Counted from the stretch's first letter, positions 14,880-27,522 are shown. The stretch: DNA of 64,000 nt from Glandiceps talaboti (GCF_964340395.1 NC_135551.1:16033003-16097002); one strand, 5' to 3'. The notes: generated from the sequence alone by a model not told the origin. Made by a program: numbers and translations.

Positions 14880-15480
14880 ATTGCTTATAAAAAAGTGATA
14901 ACACAATTTATATTTCTATAAAGCGACATCTCTCACGCCATGCATAGCGTGCTGTTATATGATCATGATCATATCTACCAAAGCAACTCAACGGTGAAAA
15001 TTACAATGGAAATAGAAGAAACAATAACGTCACTGCTTATTACCCATTGATGGCAGCTAATGAGTCATCAAAGGATGAAATCAATTTAATTCATTTCACT
15101 TCCATACTTATAGAATTGAATTAGATATTTTGATTAGATATCGAGATATGTAAACAGTTTATCTTTAATATCAGTCATTACCTGCTTATATGGAAATTAT
15201 AATGAAAAACTATGGTTCACTATTTATTATATTAATTATTTAAAGTTTAAACCTAAGGCACTGACCTGTAAATGACAAATGCAACTGTATCTTGTGACAC
15301 TTCAGGTTTTTAGACGGGAAATGTAAAATTATCCTTCAAGTTTAAGTTCAAATAAATCCGCAAATTTTACTCTGGTGTCAGATAAATTTACCTATACTCA
15401 TAAACCAGTGTAACTTAAAGTTGCAAAATAAGTTTCCTGACGACTGAGGAAGAGAAAGGGAAACATTTGGAAACATACTA
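13850..15480. repeat. Triplicated non-coding block, copy 3
   Basis: Starts within the block ('ggcaatccaatt' at 13860 equals 7754 in copy 1) and follows the same order to 'taacttaaagttgcaaaata' near 15411 (equal to 9121). An AATA/AATG microsatellite at 14696-14880 is inserted into it. Confidence 0.78.
14696..14880. repeat. (AATA/AATG)n tetranucleotide microsatellite
   Basis: Long tract of AAAT-type tetranucleotides. The antisense open frame rich in Ile-Tyr-Leu-Phe is a by-product of it. Confidence 0.95.
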
Positions 15481-16640
15481 TTGTACGATTGTAGATAGTT
15501 ATAGAACACTGATTATCACTACACTCTCACATAAGAAAATATTGAATAAAATTTATTGTTTTATATTTAATATCTCTCAATTACAGACGTTTGTCGCAGT
15601 CACGTTCTTTATAATCGAGGTTTGGGTGATTTTTACGTAATAAACAGTTTAGTCTGTTACTGTCGTTTCCATTGTCTCTTATCTTTACTTTCATCAACAT
15701 ACTAGAATTAAATCATTTTTTAAGACTCCCACGGTGCCAAAGTGTATTAATTAGTAATATGTAATGAGTTGTTGTGAGTATTAGTATTGTTTGGAAAGAA
15801 ATGACAAATCCCAAATCTCTCAATTAACACTTATGTCTTCAAACATTGAATAACTGTTTACCAAAGCGAGTAACTCGACCAAAAGTGTGCAATGCTTCCC
15901 CTGATCGATCCACTCTTTAAGTCCCACAAAAAAGCCCACATTCCTATAGCAATGGCGACATTTCAGCTGATTCTGTTCCTCTATTATCCGTAATAATTTA
16001 ACCATAAACTATGTATAATCGAATTTTATTCAGTTATTCAATTGACATTATAAAATGTAAACAATTGGAAATGATGTTAACTAAACCTCAATAATAGATG
16101 TGTCAATGATAATATACTAAATACTGCAGAACTGATTCCATAATCCCTATAGTCAATCTACTGAATAAAGGGGAAATATAACAAAATGTCTTTAAGATCA
16201 CAAAATATCAACATTAACTTCCATACTTGACAGAAACACTTTTAATATGACCATACAATAATAATATGGCACTGTTAAAATTACCAAATAATTGAAGTGT
16301 GTTCGAATATCAGGAAGATTTATTATCCACTTGATGTCATAACTTTCGTATTCATTATCGTTTCTGATTCCAGTATACCGCTCTGTGGCTTACACAATTA
16401 TAAACAATTATATGCCAAATTTAGCAGCAAAACTATAATCCATGACACAAGAAATAACACCGTATATATAAACAGAGCACGGACTAGCTATAACTCAGGT
16501 CCATTAATAATCAATGATTCCTGAGATTTCAAACATTTACGGTGATGCCAGCTACACTTCAATACACCGTTCAGGTGATTGGCCAAAATGTTCATCAGCT
16601 TTGTAGATCAAACGATTTACAAAAGGTATAACGCACAAGC
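15481..16640. other. Intergenic DNA, no supported gene
   Basis: A 61-residue minus-strand frame at 15820-16005 contains CRHC and a later H-C pair, but it has no matched splice sites or recognisable family, so it is not called as an exon. Confidence 0.35.
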
Positions 16641-16643
16641 AGT

Positions 16644-17104
16644 TCAAAGTTCTTAGCATTGATGTTTCGATCTGTCATGGTCGACGATCCTCATCAGAAT
16701 GGCAAATTGCATAGTTACAATTGACCAACCGATTGTGAACAAGGGCATGTTTGCGAATCGGGAAGTCAATTGAAAGTCGTGATCGAGGAACATCACAAAT
16801 CTGTGAGGGACAACATTGTAGTGTTGACCTGAACTGAGCTCTCTCGTAGCTACAATCATAACATCAACAGGGGCTCTGTTTCCAAATTGATACATCCCCC
16901 ACATAATTTCCCGAGAAAGATCAGTGAGGCTATCAACATCAGACGCTACAATTCCAAGATCAAACAGAGACGGGCCGAGGTCATCCAACTACCTAACATC
17001 TACAATTGGCTGATCATACCGCCATCTAGTGGTCAGCTGGAACTATAGAGTTTATGAGGATCGTTCACCAACACAGATCGAAAGCTCAATGTTGAAAACT
17101 TTGG
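16644..17104. repeat. Inverted repeat with hammerhead-ribozyme-like cores
   Basis: The minus-strand reading of 16644-16698 and the plus-strand reading of 17049-17104 are about 70-75% identical. Both have ATGAGGATCGT, then about 10 bases, then ACAGATCGAAA and a following TCAATG. The minus copy has CTGATGAG (16690-16697) and CGAAAC (16664-16669), the two conserved strings of a hammerhead ribozyme core; the plus copy has a mutated first string. Hammerhead motifs in paired terminal repeats are known from Penelope-like elements and retrozymes, so this may be such a remnant. The 111-codon minus frame between them shows no recognised domain. Confidence 0.45.
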
Positions 17105-17503
17105 ACCTTTCGGGTGCTTGGACCAACTCGACACCATTATCATCTAATTGTTGAATACTTACATCAACTCTATCTAGTGTCGTATTTATGTTGATTTTTG
17201 CCCGAAAAAGAGCATGACATCAATCTAGCATAGATAACTTTACGCATGTGCATTCCTTCAACAGGGGCTCAAAATGGCCAATAGTTTTACTATTTTTTAA
17301 AACTTTCATATGAAATAAATTTCAGTTCTACTTGTTCCTTTCTTGGTTTTATGAATCATGCGATCTAGAGACTTAGATAATATATTAATGCCACGCCAAT
17401 GCGCCTAGCTAGGTAGGCAACACTGAATTTTTTGACCGAGGACAAGACTGTAATTGATGTAGTATAATAGTAATTAACAAAGGCTGACATATCTCAAGGT
17501 TCA

Positions 17504-17518
17504 TCACCAGAGGGCGTA
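17504..17518 (+). promoter_or_regulatory. CTCF-like site
   Basis: TCACCAGAGGGCGTA agrees with the bilaterian CTCF core CCASYAGRKGGCRSY at 12 of 15 positions, counted by eye. It lies about 1 kb downstream of the last visible DED exon (minus-strand sense). Motif match only. Confidence 0.25.
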
Positions 17519-18121
17519 ATTATTACGTCGAAGAGGAATATGTATGTCACTTATAATAATATTAGTAAGAATACCAGAATTCCTTCTAACGAGAATACTA
17601 TACAACTTCTGGTAAATGAAATAAGGTTCAACAATGTTATTAAAAACAAATAATGTACTTGTACTTGTCACTTGATGGGCAGGTTCATAAGATTTGTTTA
17701 ATCTTCATACTGAAACTATTTTGATATTTCCATTAACGTTCTAGCAAACCTAAGATATTAGTGAAAACTACTGAACTAATTAAGTCTATAAATTTACCAA
17801 GAATTTACTACGACTCAGCCATACTCATTAAAAAAGACATTTTCCTAGCATTTCGTGCCTTCAGGTTTACTTACAGGTTTATTAAGATAATCAACATAGA
17901 AAACATGTAAGAGTTATTCTAAATTTAAGGTAATGTAGTCAGGATAAAAAATATCTTGGAAGTTTTAAGAGTACATTGTATTTCATGTAATACCGTGTTG
18001 AGAATCAATCGAGAATTACTAAGTGGCACTGTTGTTATTCCAACAGTGAGAGTGTTTGCTTCTTAGTTACATGTTAAAAAATTGTACAATAATGAAAAGA
18101 TTTTTGTTTGAATAGTCAACG

Positions 18122-18410
18122 GAATGACATTCACTGCTGCACTGTTCATTAACTGTTATGTCTATGTCTATAGTAATTACAGAGACTTAGTATTTCATCC
18201 ATTGATGTAATGGCAATTTACTTCCATGTCTATGTCTATAGTAATTACAGCGACTTTAGTATTTCATTCATTTCTCCACTCTTCATGTACTGCCATGTCT
18301 ATGTCTATGGTAATTACAGTAACGTAGTATTTCATTCTTTGCTGCACTGTTGATATACTGCCATGTCTATGCATGTAGTAATTACAGTCAATTTGTATTC
18401 ATTCACATTG
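18122..18410. repeat. Tandem repeat of about 70 bp, four copies
   Basis: Four diverged units built on 'atgtctatgtctatagtaat' followed by 'tacag...tagtatttcattc', at about 18157, 18224, 18297 and 18363. Non-coding. It lies just downstream of the DED exon in its intron. Confidence 0.8.
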
Positions 18411-18484
18411 AAACAATATTGTGACTAGTTTTTTTTATATGAAATCAAAACATAAATAATAAAAGCATACATACTAATACTTAC

Positions 18485-18793
18485 CATAAGGTAATGCACG
18501 AATCTGATCACTAAGTTCATGTCTACCTATCTTCTGCAAAACATTTCGTAGAATGTCTCGATTCCAAGGTCGAAGTCCGTGACGACTGTTTTCTAATGCT
18601 TTAATCAGATAGTATGGACTGTTAATCTTCTCAAGATCTTCTTCAGCTATGTAGTCTTTACACAATCTCTTCATCCGTACAAATTCATCTGTGACGTCAT
18701 TCAATAGAAAGTAATCATGAGAGTAATACAATGGCAAATCCCAACTATTAATGTACACACAATACATAACACTCATTTTTTTAAAAATAACTT
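18485..18793 (-). CDS. DED-domain exon of a probable death-effector protein
   Basis: Internal exon with an acceptor ending TTTTAG and a donor G|GTAAGT. The translation contains DYFLLNDVTDEFVRMKRLC, then KDYIAEEDLEKINSPYYL, then a helix ending LRNVLQKIGRHELSDQIRAL. This is the six-helix death-effector pattern: hydrophobic helix 1, a 'LK-LC' helix 2, 'L-E-I' helix 3, and helix 6 with an R-x-x-L variant (RHEL) of the usual R-x-D-L motif. DEDs mediate homotypic assembly in caspase-8/FADD-type complexes. The frame joins correctly (phase 1) to the short exon at 18890-18926. The exon ends in phase 1, so the protein continues, but I could not find the next exon. An alternative start is the internal ATG at 18776. 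Confidence 0.65.
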
Positions 18794-18889
18794 CTAAAAT
18801 ATATTCTCAGATACTGCCATAGAGTAGATCAACTGTTTTTCAGTGTAATCATTCGTTAATGGTGTATTGTGTTGTTTTTGATGTCTTAC

Positions 18890-18926
18890 CTAAACTATTG
18901 GTTGACGACCTCCTATATAAATCCAT
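18890..18926 (-). CDS. Probable first coding exon of the DED gene
   Basis: Starts at ATG 18926 and encodes MDLYRRSSTNSL before a G|GTAAGA donor. The single leftover base plus the AA of the next exon makes an in-frame GAA, with no stop through to the DED. The short serine-rich leader has no recognised signal. It is supported only by the splice-phase match. Confidence 0.4.
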
Positions 18927-18929
18927 AGC

Positions 18930-20885
18930 AGGTGTTTGGTGCGACACTATGAATAAGAATACTACTACATAATAGTAATATAGATTCACTGTCTTTGTTT
19001 CACCAGGATGTGTAGTAATAGTTAAATAGGTTCTGTATATGACGTAAATGGTCCATTTTGTCACGTGACTAATTGTATTATACAGAATATAGTGGTATTT
19101 AATTTATTCAACTTTATCAAAATATATGTAGCTGTTTTTATCTATGGGCTTACTCACTTTAATCAGAATGATTTTATTAAAACGACTTTAAATTTGCACT
19201 GGGATGTTTTAAATATATACTGAGTATATGGTGACAAATAAGGAAGGATTTTCGTCGAAGTAGTGATATATTGTCAATGTTGCAGACTAAATATCCCGTT
19301 ATTACTGTATGGCGTTATGTGGGTAGATCAAACAGTACATTCAGTATTTGTCTTGTTATTAAACGAAAATAGTGACTGAGCCAACAATAATACATCTTAT
19401 CACCAACAACAATCTCTCTTGGCAATATTACAATTTTACACGGAGTGATTTTGAAGGTCACAACAATTTCAAAAAGGAGTAGACTGACGGTAATAATAAA
19501 AATACAATTTCATTGACAAAGTGAAGTTAATTTTAAATCAACGAAGTTTCCAACACACTTTACAACCATGCTATACAATTACACATACTATATAACAAAA
19601 TCATTCTCTATGTTTATCTTTTTAAATCATCAGTTATTGATGTATAGATTGATATTTTTTTATTATGTCATTGCCAACTTTCACTATTGGTTACTAATAA
19701 ATATGTTTTTATTTTAAACTCTTGCAGTATAGTACACATTGTAAAGTTACTCATGAAGTACGACTTACCAATATAACTGTACAACTAATTTTGCCGGCTT
19801 ACAAACTGTCATGCTGTTTTGTTACAATTCCTTGATTATTAATCAACCTCACCGAAACATAAAACGATTTATTAGCTTACCGTTTGATAATCTTTCGTTT
19901 AGGATTTCCCTCATTCGAAACCATTCTTCAAAATACAAACTCATATTGCCTTATACCAATTACTGCCAATCTTACAAAGTACTCCCTACACGATGATTGT
20001 TCATCTCTTTGGACAACTTGAATTACACCAGGACATTCTACGTTAAAGATGAAACATAGAAATATTCAATTAAAGATTCAAATATGTATTTATTCTGTAG
20101 ATGTGACATGTAAGCCTTACATTTATACTAAACAGGAAAAGAAAATAAACTTCTGGACTTTGTTCCTTTAACTTCGTTGACAACACTATGTATATTTCAC
20201 AAAATAAGTTGACATACCCATGTAATTATACATAATTTAACACTTTTCTACATAGTAAAGACAATGCAATCCGTCTCACCTAATAATCGTCTAATAGAAT
20301 CACGTATATTTCACTGTTTTTAAACAAGGACTGTGTCTAACTCACCTTAGTCATGTAGGCTTCGTTGTTGTTAATATGACGTCATTTGCGCATGCCCACT
20401 GTGCAGTATATTTACAGCCTTATATATTAACCAATATTATTATTTACGTGCAATTACATAGACTCACACAAGTCAACAGGACCCCTCAATTTGTTTTGTA
20501 TAAATTATAAAAAGTACATAGGTAGGATATATCTATCTAGAAAACTAATTTGAAAATACGAAAATACAGATATAATAAAATACATTACTCTGGTTTCTTA
20601 TAGGGGATTTGTGTCGATATTAAACTTTATATAACATTTAGATTTTTTGTATTCTATCATTGATTTTTCACTTTAATGTGGGTCATTTGTGACAGTACTA
20701 ATTTCTTGTTTTAATTATTTGTTATAATTATGGTATATATTCTTTGAAACATTTACTTTTCTAGTCATGTATTTGGTTATCTATCTTATTTGAATCTGGT
20801 ATCTTTGTCATTTGTATTTAGTAGTTGTGGGATGATTGTAACCGAATGTATAACATTTTCTCGTATTAAGTTTGGTAAACAAACA
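18930..20885. other. Upstream region of the DED gene, no exon seen
   Basis: AT-rich, with no domain-bearing frame. At about 20378-20400 the sequence reads TATGACGTCATTTGCGCATGC, a CRE palindrome (TGACGTCA) followed closely by an NRF1-like TGCGCATGC, a combination typical of metazoan CpG promoters. It is 1.45 kb upstream of the proposed ATG, so it would need a 5' UTR intron. Confidence 0.3.
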
Positions 20886-20888
20886 AAC

Positions 20889-20892
20889 AATC

Positions 20893-20933
<41 letters not shown>

Positions 20934-20970
20934 CACACACACACAAACAAACAAACAAACAAACAAACAA
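20889..20970. repeat. Compound (CAGA)n(CA)n(CAAA)n microsatellite
   Basis: Adjacent tetra- and dinucleotide tracts, followed by three 'atgac' units near 20985-21000. Confidence 0.95.
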
Positions 20971-20999
20971 ACACATACATAAATGACATGACATGACAT

Positions 21000-22019
21000 G
21001 ACATTAAATGAAATTAATGTGACTGTACCACCAAAGTCAGTTTGGAGGCATCTGGACCAAAAATGTGGAATTCCTACTCTGTCGTTTTAAGTCCACATTG
21101 TCCGTATCTAATGTCATCGGTCCAAACCTTTAGAATGTTGTTTGTTTTCTCCATTTGTACCTTTAAATCAGATGTAGTAATAGTATTTCACAAATCATTT
21201 ATTTATATAGCCTAAAATAGTCGTAGAAAGGAGATCATAACATGACGACTACTACTCTCAGATGTATTTAACCTAAAACACAACATACATGTAATTAAAG
21301 GTGTATATCAAGTATGAGATGGCATTGGGTAAATACGCTATTTTTAGCTGACCCGGATCTGTGTTGCTTGTCATTTTAACTTATGCATACTGGTGAACTG
21401 ACCATAGCTTGGTAGAGGTCAAAGGTTAATCGATTTATATAAATACCAGACAGTCCAGCTTGGCAACGATGTAATGCAGGCAAGTTGCAAACAATACAAT
21501 GTACACAGTAAACTTAGTAGCTTGATCAACATATTACAGAATCATATGTTCTTTGTGAAATTACTAAAATTACTCCAATCTCTATTTACCAACTAAGACG
21601 TCTCTATACTGTGTTTATTTGCTGTTAATTTCTGACAAAATGACAGCAACTCTAGGAAATGCGTGTCTCATTAGGATATATATGGTTGGGGTAATATTTT
21701 ATCTGATAAACACCCGGTACTATGTTCAACCACAGAAACCAACTGTATTGTAAAATGTATAATGCCAAAATTCATCTCAGTAACTCTAAATTCATTTTTC
21801 ATACTCGATAAAGATGTTGAGTAATACTTTAATACAAGTTAAATTTTTCTTATGTTGACTGTTAGGATTAACTTTAATGTGGATAACATTGTCACTTTTT
21901 AAAGAAGATATTTAATTTTGAAAATTGGTATTAAAGGGTGTGATTATTTTTCATAACGATCAATTTACCATAGTGTACATATGTATGTATTTTTTTTTTT
22001 TAAATGTAATACCTCCCTA
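21000..22019. other. Intergenic DNA with one DR1-like site
   Basis: No gene was recognised. At 21416-21428 the sequence AGGTCAAAGGTTA is a direct repeat of nuclear-receptor half-sites with one-base spacing (DR1, the HNF4/RXR type). Confidence 0.35.
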
Positions 22020-22600
22020 CTCAGGGCTTCCATAGTCGAGCTGGATAACTTAACTGATGGGCGCCAACTACGGCATGGTTTCGTCTAATTTAAGCCAGAA
22101 AGGAGGCATGTGTAGAACTATTTAATCTTCAACATATCTGTGACAAACTGATTACCATATGGGTCAATTAATTGTTCCGTTGTCTATGCCTTTGATAGCC
22201 GTGTTATGCTAATTTTGTATCTACAATAATGATTAATATAATATTTTACTTGTAGAATTTATGGATGGTGAGTAAAGTTAATAAACAGATATACAAAGGT
22301 TAAACATGAATTGTAAACATAATATGCTATATGTTTAGGTTTGAATGTATTCTACTTATAGCAACACCCAAAGTATGGTGGTATACAATAACCACACTTT
22401 GTATATACAATAATGGGTGATCTAGTAATTTTATGTAAATAAATACATTTCCATAGGTAAAATTACATAAAATGTTTTCTTTGCCTAACAATAACTAATT
22501 TTTTTAAATAAGTTAATGTATCTTCATGAATTGTTTTTAGATATGAATGGTTTCGATGGGTCAACAAACTTTAATGAGGTGAATACTTCAGATCTGTGAC
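22020..22600. repeat. Duplicated non-coding block, copy A
   Basis: Shares with 27395-27915, in order: 'ggcgccaactacgg', 'tcgtctaat', 'aacacccaaagtatgg', 'gtaaataaataca' versus 'gtagataaataca', and 'gatgggtcaacaaacttta'. Non-coding in both places. Confidence 0.75.
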
Positions 22601-25600
22601 CATGTCTTATAAATGTTTTACAATAATATGTGAACTAAGAAACAAGTTTTGAAATAAAGATGAGAAATACAAAATCAGCAGTGATTTAAAGACAATGAAC
22701 AGAATTGAAAAAAAAGTCATTAAAATAATTGATTTATTTCATATAATATCATGACTATTTCATGACTTTTGAAAGCATAATTGTGGGAAGGTAGTTTGGA
22801 TTTTAAAAAGATGGTTTCTTCATGCTTGTTATTTTTTCTTTTTTTCTATTTTGCATTAGGTCTAAAGTGAACTCTGATATGGACGTATGACAGCACACAT
22901 TCGATGAAGGGAATATATCTTATCCGTAGAAGGATGATGGACACAAAACCAAACTGTGATATTAGTTAAACACGACGAACGAACCTATACGTGTACAAGA
23001 GTTGTATATACATTGAGGAAGACTTCAACACTCAAGAAAAAATCTTTACTTTAAATTTAAATACTACTTAAAGCAGATGCTATCTCTACCAATTTACTTT
23101 AAATACTACTTTAGAGATATATTAAAGAAGATACTATATCTACCAATTATTTAGAATGAGATGAAAACAAATATATTGTTATACACCAAAATAAATATCA
23201 GTAATATTCAAGTACAAACTTTTCAAACTTTCGGTTGGTATTTTTACGCTGAAATATTCTTAGGAGTCAGTTTATGTTGGTTTTTTTTTTGAACAATTAC
23301 GTCACCTATTTTGTGAATATTTCATGTCATAAACTAAAACATTGAAGAACATATATCATTGAAGTTGTACATCAATTCTTTAGATGAAAAAATCTAAATT
23401 AAAGATATGCTGTACTTAACTCTTTCTTGCAAAGCTGTCTGATACTGTGCGTAAACTATAGTTGCGAGTGCATCAGCTGCAACAACTATGCCACATTAAC
23501 AAGATTAATGGCGATATGTTTAAAACACAGATAGATAAAAAATGTCAAAGTCTAACAATTTTGAATTACGGTTTTATTGATTATTTAGTTATTTATTATC
23601 GAAAATTACATACTATATTGACTAAATTGGCAACTAATTATTTATTGTGCTTGGTTAGGTAAATTTGACAATACATACCTTTCAACAGACCCTGGATAAA
23701 TGTGGGCTGTCAATATTTGTTATCAAAACGATTTATGTGTACTCCAGAATTTCTTGATTGAAAAGGTGAGGTTTGATCGTAAATTACTGCTTAGTATACA
23801 TGTAATGTTTGCGGAGAATACAAACACAACAAAATACAACCACTAAATTCAAACGTCCGATAAAACTGTGACAAATACCTGTAAGCAAAGGTCATACATA
23901 CGAGATAAGACATGAAAATCCGTTTTGTTATGGCGCCCTCTGTGATAAATAAAACGGAACATTAAAGTCTATCTCATGCCCCATCATTGTAAAGATTATA
24001 ATTTGGATGAATATTTGAAATAAATCCAAATATAACATTATTCTACAATTTCATTGTTTAATCGTTGTTTCTGTGTTGGATGATTTGTGTGTTGAATACA
24101 ATTGTTCAACAATAAGTTTTATTGGGATCTTTCCAAATCTCTGATATAGCTTATTAAAGTACGGACTGAGGTCAAGTCAATAATCACATGTATCACAATA
24201 TTTACCATTAAAGATAAATTAATTATATTAATTGTTTTACGGAGCTCGGTAAAGACAGGTTAACATTTGAAGTGTCACGTGAGCTGTACAACTGGTTATG
24301 TGAATATTGTTTTGGTAAACAAATAGCGGAGAAATTTAATTTAGGCTACACCCATATTATTGAAATAGTGAAGGAATATTAGAGATTCATCTGAGATTGG
24401 GAAGTGAAGTCTAAGGCAAAGATTGCCCATCGGTGGTCTTTTTTACCGTTATGAAATGATGGTCTTTTGTGGTTTTCCTTTGCCAAAAACATGACTCATT
24501 AACAATTGAATTTAATGGTTGAAAATTTTATCCAATGGTCGTTTGACGCATGATTATAACGATTTAAACCCTGCATAGGCTGCCATTTATTCATTTCCCT
24601 ACACACAGACCAAGTATTTCACCATAAATTCATCTGACTCGCTTTCAAGTAAAATTGTTTGTGACCAGAGATAGTTATGTTGACAAGCTAAATCTTGACT
24701 TTGCCGACACAAAAGGAAAGAAGGAGGTCGAGGCCTTGTTAATAATATTATGACTCAATTATAGAAATACTGCGGATTTAGAAATACGGGTATATAAGGA
24801 TAACAATATTTGGCGTACGAATTTTGTGAAGGAGGCAATACCATGAATTAATCTACTTCGACATTTTATCAAAGGAATGTATCTTATCGAAGAACACGCA
24901 TTTTTACTGTCAAGGGGTTTTATAATAGTTAATGGCGGGGGGTGGGGGTGGGGGTAATACGGTATGTTTTACTGACTGTTGAATAGCTGCATATTATATA
25001 CGAAGGTATACCAAAATGTTAACAGATTGCAAAATGTGGTGTTATACCGTCCCTTTAGATAGAAGTAAGATATTCGTATTATGATGAGTAGATAACATGT
25101 ACAGTTTACATAGTATCAAAACACGTCGATCAAAATCGATCAAACAGTAAACTATCGTTTTACCTAGTACAACAATGTTCGACCAACTGTACCTCTTGTT
25201 CTGTCTCACAAGCTGTGTGGGGATACCTATTCTGATATAATAAACAAAGTTGTAAAGTTGTATATTGTGTTCTAGTTGCTAATTCAACATCAAATACTGT
25301 TGTTTGTTTATTAGCCTGAGAAGCGAGTGAGTGTATATGTGTCATATTATAATATCTGTGTAGTGACTTGCCAGCCTTGGTCTTATCAACAATGTGTTTA
25401 CAATCAACATCAGCGAGTGAAAGATTCTGACGTAATCAATAGAGAAATTTGTGGTCAGTAGGTAGTTTCAGCACAGCTTGAGACAGGCTAAGAGGTACAG
25501 TTGGTTGAACATAGTTTGTAAATCAACAGTGAGGTGTGTTTTGTGTAACCTTATCATCATCATCATCGCAAAGTTGAACACATAAATTTGGATCTATCTC

Positions 25601-25975
25601 GAAACACTTCGTGTTGAGTCGGATTAAATCGGAATCAGTTGAGCGATTGCTAAACGATGACTGGCAAGGTTTAGTATCCATAGTAATTTATGTTTGCTTC
25701 TCGCATAGAAATCATGATTGATAGTTTTGTATTTGTTTGCTATTAAGGAAATTCAATTATATAAATTGGTAAACTGAAAGTAATGTTACCACACTTTTAT
25801 ACACGTCAATGCATATTTATTTGCAAACAAAAATTAACATACTTTCTGTCTTAAAAGAAGTGGACTCCCGATTACAGAATTACACCTAGTATTTAGAATA
25901 ATTAACCCTTTTCTATTTTCTGTCGATGTAAAACTGAAATGTGGAGCTTGGCGTGAATAATAGTTTTATACCCAA
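22601..25975. other. Intergenic DNA, nothing recognised
   Basis: About 3.4 kb of AT-rich sequence. It contains a G-rich string near 24935-24955 but no exon-like frame, tRNA or transposon ends that I can support. Confidence 0.45.
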
Positions 25976-26036
25976 ATAAACTCACAAATACCGAAAAAAG
26001 ACTACTAAGTTGAGAAAAAGTATCCATTGATTTGAC

Positions 26037-26165
26037 ATTTTATGTATGTATGTATGTATGTATGTATGTATGTATGTATGTATGTATGTATGTACGTACG
26101 TACGTACGTACGTACGTATGTATGTATGTAGGTAGGTACTAGGTAGGTAGGTAGGTAGGTAGGTA
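26037..26165. repeat. (GTAT/GTAC/GTAG)n microsatellite
   Basis: Consecutive tetranucleotide runs of GTAT, then GTAC, then GTAT and GTAG, suggesting successive point mutations spread by slippage. Confidence 0.97.
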
Positions 26166-26229
26166 ATTAGGTAGAGTGAGGTGGGTAGGGGTAGATAGGG
26201 AGAGATCAACGGATTGGTGGTTGGACAGG

Positions 26230-26252
26230 CAAAAAGACAGACAGACAGACAT

Positions 26253-26287
<35 letters not shown>

Positions 26288-26298
26288 GGCAGGCAGGC

Positions 26299-26329
<31 letters not shown>

Positions 26330-26348
26330 TAGATAGATAGATAGATAG

Positions 26349-26406
<58 letters not shown>

Positions 26407-26410
26407 ATAG
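26230..26410. repeat. (GACA)n(GATA)n microsatellite
   Basis: GACA/GGCA runs followed by a long GATA tract. GATA/GACA satellites are widespread in animals. The antisense Ser-Ile-Tyr-Leu/Val-Cys-Leu-Ser frame is spurious. Confidence 0.97.
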
Positions 26411-26867
26411 AGAGTACAACGTGCCAATTCCTTATTTTCAGACTCCACCTGAGAGTGCCCCTAGCTTAGTGTCTTCTAACATTTGATGGTAAGTTATATG
26501 TCATTGAAAGTATAATATTTCTAGATCAAAAGTATTCTACGTTTTCTAACAAAATGCAAATTTGTGAAACAAAGTCTGCTTTATACGATATTGCTGTCAG
26601 TGCAGATTTTTGCTGACTGACTGACTCTCCAACCTTGTCTAGCTTTTAGTTGTGTTGATTCGTTGCCAAGATTTGTTTATCTGCGTTGTACACCGTACTA
26701 GATTACACGAGTTCCATCTGATGTTTATCTTATCTTTGTAGGATTACATAGGGTCATTCTTGTTTTCAGTACAACTCTCTCAAATATTAATCCGGATTGG
26801 GAATTTATCATCGTGGTTTCATGTTTGAACAGTTACTTCAATTGATAAATTTGTTGTGGGTTATCAA

Positions 26868-27215
26868 TTGTTGCACCCCAGCCCAACCCATGAACATGTT
26901 TGTGTAGAATTATTTGTATTTTACGTACCTGAGTTGATAGATATCTACCGTAGTGACGACACAATGCCGACTAAATGCAATGAGTACGATGTACCTGATA
27001 AACTATGTAATTTGTATTATATATCACAGCATCATATTCTGTGTCATACTAAAATTATATATTTGCTATCCATTGTTGATGAAATTAGAGTTATCTATGA
27101 AATTAATGTTTCCGTAGGGTGCTTGTATATTTTTACCACCGTAACCCACAGAAAACAATGTTTAACCATATAAATAAAATTGATTATGAATGGTATAATG
27201 TCAGAACCAATCTTT
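26868..27215. repeat. Tandem duplication, copy 1
   Basis: About 90% identical to 27905-28300 by eye: 'ctaccgtagtgacgacacaa', 'tgtaatttgtattatatatc', 'tctatgaaattaatgtttcc'. The 105-codon frame here is not preserved in the second copy, which argues against coding. Confidence 0.85.
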
Positions 27216-27394
27216 GTGATTTTAAAATTAAACCATCAAATAAACTTGGAGATATTTATTGACGCATGTGAATAACACTCTCATAATTTCAGTCTTTAGT
27301 AATTGTTTTCGGTTGAAGTATTAGGCTTCTTTAATATGGATATTATCGTCACTTCCATTCTACCAGTGTACATTGCTATGCTTTAAAAATTAAT

Positions 27395-27484
27395 CCCTTC
27401 CAAGTGGATATGCCAAAGTGTGGCTAGACAACTTAATAGATTGGCGCCAACTACGGTAGATTGTCGTCTAATGTAAGCAGAATG

Positions 27485-27522
<38 letters not shown>

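Noticed and set aside
15820-16005. 61-codon minus-strand frame with a CRHC motif, considered as a BIR or RING fragment
   Set aside because: The Cys/His spacing does not match BIR or RING, and no paired splice sites were found.
16653-16988. 111-codon minus-strand frame considered as a further exon of the DED gene
   Set aside because: It needs a non-ATG start with a TAG immediately before it. Its phase does not fit the donor at 18485, and it lies between the hammerhead-like inverted arms, so it is more likely repeat-derived.
25982-26448. 145-codon minus-strand Ser-Ile-Tyr-Leu frame resembling a membrane protein
   Set aside because: Antisense translation of GACA/GATA/GTAT tracts.
26856-27173. 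105-codon frame considered as a gene
   Set aside because: The tandem copy at 27.9 kb has frame changes and an insertion, so there is no sign of coding constraint.
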